Of a stretch of DNA of 64,000 bases, positions 56,794 through 64,000 are shown piece after piece. The position numbers and the translations under genes are program-made. The stretch is from Phoma sp. XZ068 (taxonomy: Eukaryota; Ascomycota; Dothideomycetes; Pleosporales; Didymellaceae): positions 1,736,001 through 1,800,000 of the forward strand of contig RBKR01000004.1 in assembly GCA_004835665.1 (NCBI GenBank). Reading direction: 5' to 3'. Below the pieces are notes generated by a model. It was not told the DNA's origin. It saw nothing but the letters and a program-made list of their open reading frames with translations, and did no database searches. Position 1 is the first letter of the stretch. Each line of letters opens with the position of its first letter.

Positions 56794-56993
56794 GGTGTCC
56801 TGGTGAAGGTTGCGGGGATCACCGCCGAGGGTAAGGTAAGCTTGAGCTTCGGTATCAGCGCACGGACGCACCAGGCGAGTGGACACGACGCATCAGCATA
56901 CGCAACCACCGCGTTTCGTCGCGACAATCCACCTCGACCGTCCTCTCCAACACCGACCTCTCACATGACTGGGTAACTTGACTGCTACCCAAC

Positions 56994-58484
56994 ATGAGGT
57001 CGTTTTCTCTTTTTACAAGTGCCATTGCGGCATTGTCGAGCTTCGCAAGCGCCGACCTCAACCTCTCGGAGCCGCTGCGGTCGAAGCAGCTGCTTCCCAG
57101 CACATTCAAGCCGCCACAGGTCTTCAAGAACGCCAATCTGGTCAGGAATACCAACTTGGACAAAGCATACCCCCGGGAGACTGTCAATGTTGTCATTGAG
57201 AACATTGACTCGAAGCCGCAGTCCAAATACTATGTCCCATTCGACACGAGCTTGCTGGCCAAGGTGGGAGGCTTCGAAGTAAGAGACAAGAAGAATGCAG
57301 CAGCAGGCACATTCAGGGTCGAGGTTGTCGGCCTCGAGCAGGACACCACAACCGAGTTCTACCTCGTCCACCTCCCCGAGCCTCTCGCGCCCGGGAAACA
57401 GCAGACCATCAGCATCTCCTACTCGGTCCTCTCCTCCCTCAAGCCCGTCCCCTCGGAGCTCGCCCAGACCGCGAAGCAGTACCTCCAGTACACCTTCAGC
57501 GCCTACGCACCCTCTGCCTACGTCACCGAGAAGCAGCGCACCAAAGTCAAGTTCCCCAACGCCGATGTCACCGACTACACCACCCTCCCAGCCGAGCTCA
57601 ACGACGAGCAAAAGGCCGACCCCCAGAAGCAGGGCTCGACTTTCACCTACGGTCTCTACGCCAACGTCCCCGCCGGCGCCCAGCAGCCCGTAAGCGTACG
57701 CTACGAGTTCACCAAGCCCGTCATCCAGTCCACACTGCTCGAGCGCGACATCGAAGTCTCACACTGGGGCGGCAACCTCGCCACCGAGGAGCGCTACTGG
57801 CTCGTCAACGAGGGCGCAGGGCTCAAGAACCACTTCTCCCGCGTCGAGTGGCAGAAGCAGTCGTACATGAACCCGCCCACCTTCGCCCTGAAAGGTCTGA
57901 ACCTGCCCCTTGCCCCCGGCGCAGTAGACCCCTACTTCACCGACGACATCGGCAACGTCTCCACCTCGCGCTTCCGGCCCGGCAAGAAGGAGAACCTGCT
58001 CGAGCTGAAGCCGCGCTACCCCGTCTTCGGCAACTGGAAGTACAGCTTCCGCGTGGGCTGGAACGCCGACCTCTCGAGCTACCTCCGCAAGCTAGCCAAG
58101 GGCGACACCTACGTTCTCAAGGTGCCATTCCTCGAGGGCCCGCGCGCCGCCGAGGGCATTGCCTACGGCCGTGTCAACCTCCGCGTTATTCTGCCCGAGG
58201 GCGCCACCAACATCGAGTTCCAGACCACAGTCCCTATCGTCGGTAACTCGACCAGCCTGCACAAGACCTTCATGGACACCGTGGGCCGTACAACTTTGAC
58301 CCTGACTGCCATCAACTTGGTCGATGAGTTCAGAGATAGGGATCTGATCGTAACATACGACTACCCCTGGACTGCCGGGTACAGGAAGCCCGTCGTCCTC
58401 ACCCTGGGCGCATTCGCTGTATTCGCGTTCGTCTGGGCGGTCGGCAGCATCGACACCTCGATCGGCAAGAAGAAGACAGCGTAA
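56994..58484 (+). CDS. OST1: Oligosaccharyltransferase subunit OST1 (ribophorin I)
   Basis: Intronless, 496 aa, near the usual length for fungal Ost1. A signal peptide (MRSFSLFTSAIAALSSFASA) is followed by the lumenal ribophorin I domain (~21-460): LVRNTNLDKAYPRETVNVVIEN, VSHWGGNLATEERYWLVNEGAGLKNHFSRVEW in part, and the C-terminal RDLIVTYDYPW; then one membrane span (~463-483) and a short KKK tail in the cytosol, a possible ER-retention dilysine-like end. It is an essential subunit of the ER complex that moves the lipid-linked glycan to Asn in nascent chains. The ATG is 200 bp from the divergent pseudouridine-enzyme start, so a shared promoter is likely. Confidence 0.96.
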   Translation: MRSFSLFTSAIAALSSFASADLNLSEPLRSKQLLPSTFKPPQVFKNANLVRNTNLDKAYPRETVNVVIENIDSKPQSKYYVPFDTSLLAKVGGFEVRDKKNAAAGTFRVEVVGLEQDTTTEFYLVHLPEPLAPGKQQTISISYSVLSSLKPVPSELAQTAKQYLQYTFSAYAPSAYVTEKQRTKVKFPNADVTDYTTLPAELNDEQKADPQKQGSTFTYGLYANVPAGAQQPVSVRYEFTKPVIQSTLLERDIEVSHWGGNLATEERYWLVNEGAGLKNHFSRVEWQKQSYMNPPTFALKGLNLPLAPGAVDPYFTDDIGNVSTSRFRPGKKENLLELKPRYPVFGNWKYSFRVGWNADLSSYLRKLAKGDTYVLKVPFLEGPRAAEGIAYGRVNLRVILPEGATNIEFQTTVPIVGNSTSLHKTFMDTVGRTTLTLTAINLVDEFRDRDLIVTYDYPWTAGYRKPVVLTLGAFAVFAFVWAVGSIDTSIGKKKTA

Positions 58485-58830
58485 CGACGTGACGAAGCAG
58501 CAGTGACGAAGGAGTATTAGCGATGTGGTTGATGATGAAGAAAGAGGCGCACTGTCGAAGGAGATGTTCGGCTAGAAAAGTCTGGCGTCGGTGGCAGGTA
58601 GCCTCATATCCGTTTTCTATTAGCAGGCATGTAGAACAAATGTGATGATTTTCCGTTTTCACCGCCTGAACCACCTTTGCGCTCATCTCAGTCCAGTCCA
58701 GTTCACCTTCGAGGCACGCCACAGCAATGCATACTACGATTTATCTTGAATTGTCATCTATACTCTTGGGATATCTATCCATCACCATACCAAGTCTTCC
58801 CTTTACTCAAGCGACTTCAAAGACACTCAC
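58485..58830. other. Convergent intergenic region
   Basis: 346 bp between the OST1 and tyrosyl-tRNA synthetase stops, presumably both 3' UTRs. No other feature seen. Confidence 0.5.
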
Positions 58831-60237
58831 TCACTTCTTCTCCTCCAGCGTCAACCCCTCAATCGCCTTCTCGCCCCCCTCACTCCCAACATCCACACTC
58901 GCCTTATCCACACCCTCAACATGCCCATCCGGCTTGGCCTCCACCTTCTTCGCCGCACCCGGGTGGAAAGTCCCCTTATTCTTCACCTTCTTCTCCTTCT
59001 TCTTCTCCGCCGGCGGCGGCGGGTACGCCTTCTGCTCGATATCCTTCCACTCGGCACTCGCCTGGAAGGCCTCCTGCACGGGCTTGAGCAGCGCGTTGAG
59101 CGCGTCGACGACAGCCGGCTTGAGGATCTGCGGCGAGAGGATGTCCGCGCGGTAATCGGCGTGCATCTGCGCGATGTCCGTGTACTCGAGGGGATCGGCG
59201 TCGCGGCGGGGAACGACGAATTTGGGGGTGCCGTGGCGGAGGTACGAGGCGGGGAGTAAGACGTATTCGACGAAGGAGAGGATGCCGTTTTCCTCTACGA
59301 TTTTGGGGGCTGCGTGGGCTTTTTTCAACTTGCGCTTGACGATGTCTTCGTTGTCGAGGACGTCGATTTTTGAGTCGGGGTCTGAGGCGCTCATTTTGCC
59401 GCCTTGGAGGCCGGGGACCATGGGGTTCATGCAGTGGGCGCGCTCTTTGTAGCCGATTTTGGGGAGGATGTCCTTTGCGAGGGCGAAGATTTTGCGTTGG
59501 TCGACGCCGCCGAATTGCATGTCTACGTCGAGGTATTGCTCGTCGAGGGCTTGCATGAGGGGGTAGAGGAGGCCGGAGAGAGGGGCGTTGTCGGTTTGCT
59601 TTACGACTTCGGCGCCAGCGCGCTTTGCGTCGTGCTCGGAGGTGATGGAGGCCAGACGGAGTACGTCCATCATGTAGTCTGGCTTGAGCTCGTAGGAGGA
59701 ACCGAGCACGAACTCGAGGCGGTCGATGGGGACGTTGACGGCTTTGAGGAGTGCGGTGATGGTGAAGCGGTAGTATTCAGCGCGGAACTTGACGAGCTCG
59801 ATGGGCGCCTTCAGGTTGTCGAGGAAGCCGTGGATGTCGGCGAGGAGGATCTTGACGTGGCAGCCTGCCGCGAGGAACTGTGCGAGCTTGAGGATAGGGA
59901 CGAACTGTAACTTGATTAGCAGTGATTACGCTTAATCCAACGCCACCAGACTCACGTATCCGCAGTGTGGCCTGCCTGTCGTAGCAGTTCCCCAGTAGAC
60001 CTTGAGTGGCCTGCCCTCCTTCAGCGCTGCCTCCATGATCTCTGGATTCAGCACCTCCTTCAAGTTGACCTTGATAAGGTCCAACTTCTCCTCAGGCGAC
60101 ATCTTGGCCGATTCGTCGTCCGCAGCCGACTCATGTTGGCTTTTTTGTAACCTTGCCTTCGCATCGACTAATTGCGCCTGCAGTTCCTCGATCTTCTTCT
60201 CAATCGTCGCGATCTCGGTCTTGATCGAGTCGGCCAT
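58831..60237 (-). CDS. TYS1: Tyrosyl-tRNA synthetase, cytosolic (class I)
   Basis: Exons 60237-59956 and 59904-58831 (51-nt GT-AG intron right after the HCGY signature) give 451 aa. An N-terminal helix (residues ~2-32, IKTEIATIEKKIEELQAQLVDAKARLQ) leads to the Rossmann core: the HIGH-equivalent H91-C-G-Y94, substrate-binding residues in the LEFVLGSSYELKPDYMMDVLRLA region, QFGGVDQRKIFALA and the KMSKS-like K264-MSAS. The helical anticodon domain and a charged Lys/Ala/Pro extension (EKKKEKKVKNKG) end the protein. It charges tRNA-Tyr in the cytosol. The last ~60 residues are low-complexity and vary among fungi. It is tail-to-tail with OST1. Confidence 0.95.
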
Positions 60238-61231
60238 GGTGGGGTATTGGAGGGGTACCGACAGCTACTGTGCCAATTGAATTTCGCAAGACCTGACGCC
60301 TGCAGACACGGTGATTGAAGTGAGGGAACGAGAAGGAGAGCGAGGGCGGCAGTATTTGACTGCGCAGGACCAAGCTCAGCTGTAGGATTGTGGTTGTTGC
60401 GGCGGAGCTGAAATGAGTCGACAACACAGTCAGGCTAAAATTGGGCCTCCTGCGCCTCCGGTTGGCTGGCTGCAACTACACGACTACGCTTTTACAACCT
60501 TCACACTACCACCAGACGCTGAACATGTAACTTATCGGCGTCTATGCCTTGATACTTAGAGCAATACTCTCTTTGTTCTTCGTTCAATCATGAAAAACTA
60601 TTGATGAATGGCCATAGTTTGAGACTGACATTCCTTGTTGCACTGCGCCGCAGCAATGCTTCAGCCGCTCACTACTCGCGGTCTTTCCGATACTCCTGCA
60701 TGCCCAGCGTGGAAATGAGCTCAGCAGAGGCGGCGTGCCGAGTGCGGCGCTTAAGAGACCAAGATGCTGACACTGCGAAGAAGACTGTCCCACGGCTGGC
60801 ACGCTACCTTCCCCTTGGAATGTTCTGAACGATAGCGGCGCTGGTTCTGTAACTGTTTGGACAGTAAGTGCAAGCTGGTGCTGCAGTATGCCTTCATCGA
60901 CTCTGTAGCTGCTGAAATGTGCGGTTGCTGCTAGCGGATGTCGTGATGGCTGTTGGACATTGTGCTTCTTCATTTGACACTATTCGTCCATGTAGAAGAA
61001 CAGACTTCGCGACCTTGAACGATTGACAAACATCACAGATTTTGCAAGAGCGACCAAGTCATGGAAGAGAATTATGTATTAAGGAGTGTCGTAAGCAGCA
61101 ACTGCAAAACTAATTATGCCAAAGAAATGCAAAGTAGAAGGACAAGTCCAACGCCATCGCCATGCAGAAATCAGAAAGAAGAAAGAGAAACACTCGCACC
61201 AATCTACCGCCTAATCGCATCTACTGCTCAT
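60238..61231. other. Intergenic region upstream of TyrRS
   Basis: About 1 kb between the TyrRS start and the cupin stop. The left part should hold the TyrRS promoter and 5' UTR. No gene supported; open frames are under 130 codons. Confidence 0.5.
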
Positions 61232-62017
61232 CTACTGCTTCTTACACCTCGCCAGGCAAACATCGACATCCTGCGCCAAGTTGGCGGGGATGTACTTCCT
61301 GAACTCCTCAATGTTCTTGCCATCAATCGTCTTGGGGAAACCCAGGGTGGCATTCACCACGCCGGCATTCAGCGCAAAGAAGTTCTGCGCAATCTGGCTA
61401 GTACCGGGGTCCTCACTGTTCAAGCTGGCCACAAACGTAGCCTTCTCGCAGTTGTCGTTGAATTGGAAATGGATGCTGCCCTGGGGGAAAACAGTGCCTT
61501 CGAATTTGTTCAGGGCGCCGGCGATTTCGGGGTTCTGGCCGGCTTTGACGAGTCCGTTTTCCAGGACGTAGCCGAACTTAAGGTTGGAGCCTTCGACGAG
61601 GGTGAGGAATTCGGTGGCACGGGGGTGCACGTGGGGGGTGTTGATGCCGCAGGGCTCGAGGAAGCCGAGGGTTGTGCTGATGCCCAGGCCGGTGAGGATG
61701 GGGAAGGTCTCGATGTTTGCGGCCTTTGCTGCACCGCCTTTTGCGTTGGGGGCGGGGGTGGCGTTGTTGAAGGAGAAGACTGTGAGCTTCTTGAGGGCAT
61801 CGCCGGTGAGGAGGGTTTCGCCCTGGACGAGCAGGCGCTGGAAGCGCTTGATGGCTGTTGGGGCGGAGAAGAGGTCGCGGAAGAGCTGGGCTTGATCCTC
61901 TGTAGGGGCTGGGGCTGCCGGTGCTGTTGCAGTTGAGGAGGGCATGCTTTGGGGCAGGGCCTGGACTGAGCCAAGAGTCGCAACAGCGAGGATGGCGAGC
62001 TTAGTAAGGCCGATCAT
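61232..62017 (-). CDS. Secreted cupin-domain protein, germin/spherulin-like
   Basis: Intronless, 261 aa. A signal peptide (MIGLTKLAILAVATLGSVQA) is followed by a Pro/Ala/Thr spacer (~22-40) and one germin-type cupin: motif 1 GINTPHVHPRATEFLTLVEG with metal ligands H129, H131 and E136, motif 2 TVFPQGSIHFQFNDNC with H183. Cys123 and Cys190 could pair; two more Cys lie in the C-terminal DVCLARCKKQ, an ending seen in fungal spherulin-like proteins. Germin relatives bind Mn and may act as oxalate oxidase or superoxide dismutase, or as non-enzymatic wall or spore-coat proteins; the sequence does not choose among these. Isolated gene, long flanking regions on both sides. Confidence 0.92.
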   Translation of the reverse strand: MIGLTKLAILAVATLGSVQALPQSMPSSTATAPAAPAPTEDQAQLFRDLFSAPTAIKRFQRLLVQGETLLTGDALKKLTVFSFNNATPAPNAKGGAAKAANIETFPILTGLGISTTLGFLEPCGINTPHVHPRATEFLTLVEGSNLKFGYVLENGLVKAGQNPEIAGALNKFEGTVFPQGSIHFQFNDNCEKATFVASLNSEDPGTSQIAQNFFALNAGVVNATLGFPKTIDGKNIEEFRKYIPANLAQDVDVCLARCKKQ

Positions 62018-63107
62018 TGTGAAGGACTAGATTTGGAGTTGACTGGAGATGTATGAGATAGAAAGGAAACAGGAAAGATGAGACTGAAGTATGCTTTGTT
62101 GGTTGTGAGAATGAGATGATAGGAAACACTGTGGAGCTTCTTCATGATGTCTTTATACAACTATCTCTTGAGCCACCACATTCTCGTGCTGATGGTGTTC
62201 AGAGCGGGTGGTGACGATCCGAGGGATGCTGATAGTGCAGGGCTGAGTAGTACAGCACCGTGCTCCATCGCTAAGCATGAGCTTAATTCAGTGACAGGTG
62301 AGATTTGTTTAGACAACCCTTACGGCACAGTAAATGATTGGTCATGGGAGAGAAGTTTCGAAATTTGTTTCTGCTGCAGCCACTCACCGTGGGCGCTGCT
62401 GACGGGCGGAGCGAGGCGGAGGCTGGGTTGCAGCGGGAGATGCTCTAGCCGTAAGACATCACCAGCGCGATTTTCGTCATGTTTACCACGTGCAGATGAC
62501 AAGCTATGATCTGTCTAGGAGCTTAGTGCCAGTCCAGCTCAAGGAGGTTCTCCCACGATGCGGTGAATCAGCAGTCGTTGCTTACGCCATCTTCCAGAAT
62601 GGCTACTCTCAAATCCGCATCACAAGACGGTGAGCTTCAAAACATCTCAGCAATTATTTCAGTATTTCTGAGCTAGCTTTCTGTAGTCGATGAGATGTTG
62701 CGACATAAATTTAGTGTTTAGTGTCAATATGGTGGTGGAGGTGGGTGTTGGTGTTGGTGTTGAAGCCTCGGCGACTCAGCCTTGATCTGTTGGCTTAGCT
62801 TGTTGGCTTGTCAGCATGCCGTACCGAAAATAGATGCCTAGGACTCAGGTACGGCGCTCCAACATAATCCCATCAACCTGGTCACTCTTCGGAAGTCTGG
62901 ATATCCGACATTTAGCACAGTGAGGCCTTAAGGAAAAGGTGAGAGATTATAAAGAAAGAGCTTAAATTGGTACGTTACGGAAGGGGTAATCGCTGCGCTA
63001 GAAATCAACAAGCAAACAAAATTCAACAGACGCCATTTGCCGCATGCCTGTTCGCTGTCTGCGACAGCAAGTAGACAGAAGCCCCCCATGCGTGATGCAG
63101 AGACACA
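62018..63107. other. Intergenic region upstream of the cupin gene
   Basis: 1.1 kb including the cupin promoter on its left side. A short GTGTTGGTGTTG run lies near 62740-62765. No gene supported. Confidence 0.5.
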
Positions 63108-64000
63108 TTACTCCGATGCGTTCTCGATGTCCATGGAATCATAAAACCCTCTCCAAAAGGGAAGCTCGTCTAGTGTGAAAGCATCGTCACTAGGAATGGA
63201 AGGTGGGCCTGTCGTGTGCCTCACCACTCCTTCCTCCGGCTCCTCTACTTCCTCGATATTATTTGTGTTGGGAAATCCCTTGTCTTCGAAGATGAGTGAG
63301 CCTCGCCTATCCCACGGCCCAGGCCCGCGCAATTTGCGGCGTAGTCGGCGCGCTTCAGGGTTGTTATCGTCTTGAGGATCTTCATCAGAGTAGCTGCTGT
63401 CGCCTTCGACGCTCTCGGTGTAGTTGCGCTTGGTGCGTTTGAAGACTCCTGCGCTCCACCTCTTCTTCTTGCGCCGGTAGATAAGCTCTTTGGTATCCTC
63501 GTCAGTCGAACCTTCTGACACGTGCAGCTCTTTGAAGCGGTCCATGACCCCGGTGTCTTCCAGTACGGCGCCGCTTCTGTCGCTCTTTGCGTCTTCGCAA
63601 TGGTCTGGCTGCACGACTTCTATATTTTCGTCATCGCTTTCGTCGCTGTCCACCTCCTCGAGTTCAAAGTCGGCTTCCTCTACCCGTCGTATGGGTCTCT
63701 CGTCCTCTTCCTCGCTTTCCTCTTCCGAGCTCTCATCGTATTCGCTTTCTTGAGGCGATGTGCCGGCATACGCATGCCCGGAGATGCTGGAGGGCCGCGA
63801 CGATCGCTCAATCGACTGCGCGCGGGTGAATCGAAACTGGTGGTTTTGCCCAATGGGCGTAAACTCCAACGGGGGAGTGTGTAGCGGCTTGGGAGGACCC
63901 ATACGCTTGTACGTGGGTGGGGTGTGGTTGGCGTGAGACAGGAAACGAGGCGGACCATAGATGCTCGACGTGGTGGGCGGCGGGGTTGGACAACCGTGAA
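63108..64000 (-). CDS. Acidic low-complexity protein, 5' part beyond the window
   Basis: Not recognised. The frame is open from 63108 (stop) to the window end; the first internal ATG (63902, MGPPKPLHTPPLEF) gives 264 aa, but codons before it (GPPRFLSHANHTPPTYKR) look coding, so the gene probably continues past 64000. The visible part has a Pro-rich start, then very acidic Glu/Ser/Asp stretches (YDESSEEESEEEDERP; VDSDESDDEN), a basic segment (YRRKKKRWSAGVFKRTKRN) and an ordered-looking end (FTLDELPFWRGFYDSMDIENASE). Acidic plus basic low complexity suggests a nuclear protein, which is inference only. Confidence 0.65.
   Translation of the reverse strand, partial: HGCPTPPPTTSSIYGPPRFLSHANHTPPTYKRMGPPKPLHTPPLEFTPIGQNHQFRFTRAQSIERSSRPSSISGHAYAGTSPQESEYDESSEEESEEEDERPIRRVEEADFELEEVDSDESDDENIEVVQPDHCEDAKSDRSGAVLEDTGVMDRFKELHVSEGSTDEDTKELIYRRKKKRWSAGVFKRTKRNYTESVEGDSSYSDEDPQDDNNPEARRLRRKLRGPGPWDRRGSLIFEDKGFPNTNNIEEVEEPEEGVVRHTTGPPSIPSDDAFTLDELPFWRGFYDSMDIENASE

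Noticed and set aside
1..64000. CRISPR arrays, bacterial operons, ribosomal RNA genes or intact transposons
   Set aside because: No regularly spaced repeats, Shine-Dalgarno-led gene strings, rRNA sequence or transposase/reverse-transcriptase motifs were seen; the introns show a fungal nuclear origin.

Overview
The window is nuclear DNA of a filamentous ascomycete, most likely a Dothideomycete of the Pleosporales type. The signs are short GT-AG introns (mostly 45-70 nt), single-gene transcription units on both strands, a tRNA-Thr with an anticodon-loop intron, and fungal families such as a Zn2Cys6 regulator, an LTE1-type RasGEF, a Dal5-like MFS carrier and a fused pseudouridine glycosidase/kinase. 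No virus, CRISPR array, intact transposon or bacterial operon was seen. Exon joins were worked out by hand and checked for frame; no expression data or database search was available.

Layout. 0.1-6.4 kb: a probable catabolic cluster of two divergent pairs: MFS transporter (broken by one TAA) / HpcH-HpaI aldolase, and RidA-type deaminase / 2-oxoglutarate-Fe(II) dioxygenase. Both divergent promoters carry the same palindrome, GAGGAGCTCCTC, so a common regulator is likely. A 51-bp-arm inverted repeat lies behind the aldolase. 6.6-10.4 kb: a small three-exon membrane protein and a one-pass membrane SH3 protein. 11.7-13.8 kb: tRNA-Thr(AGT), a broken C2H2 gene and a small secreted protein. 15-24.9 kb: mitochondrial carnitine-type carrier, an unknown two-span membrane protein, a thioredoxin with a WCSQC site, cytosolic lysyl-tRNA synthetase (8 exons) and a coiled-coil/low-complexity protein with an apparent frameshift near its start.

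25.2-30.8 kb: DNA polymerase epsilon subunit DPB2 and a NASP/Hif1-type histone chaperone share a 254-bp promoter with a MluI cell-cycle box, followed by a short-chain dehydrogenase. 34.4-39.7 kb: large LTE1-like RasGEF with an upstream first exon. 40.9-42.8 kb: cytochrome P450. 46.1-49.6 kb: Zn2Cys6 transcription factor. 54.2-56.8 kb: pseudouridine-5'-phosphate glycosidase/kinase fusion, divergent from OST1 (57.0-58.5 kb). 58.8-60.2 kb: tyrosyl-tRNA synthetase. 61.2-62.0 kb: secreted cupin. 63.1 kb to the end: an acidic protein cut by the window edge.

Three long stretches (30.8-34.4, 42.8-46.1 and 49.6-54.2 kb) hold no gene I can support. The strongest lead for something new is the 0-6.4 kb cluster with its shared palindromic operator; the substrate is unknown.
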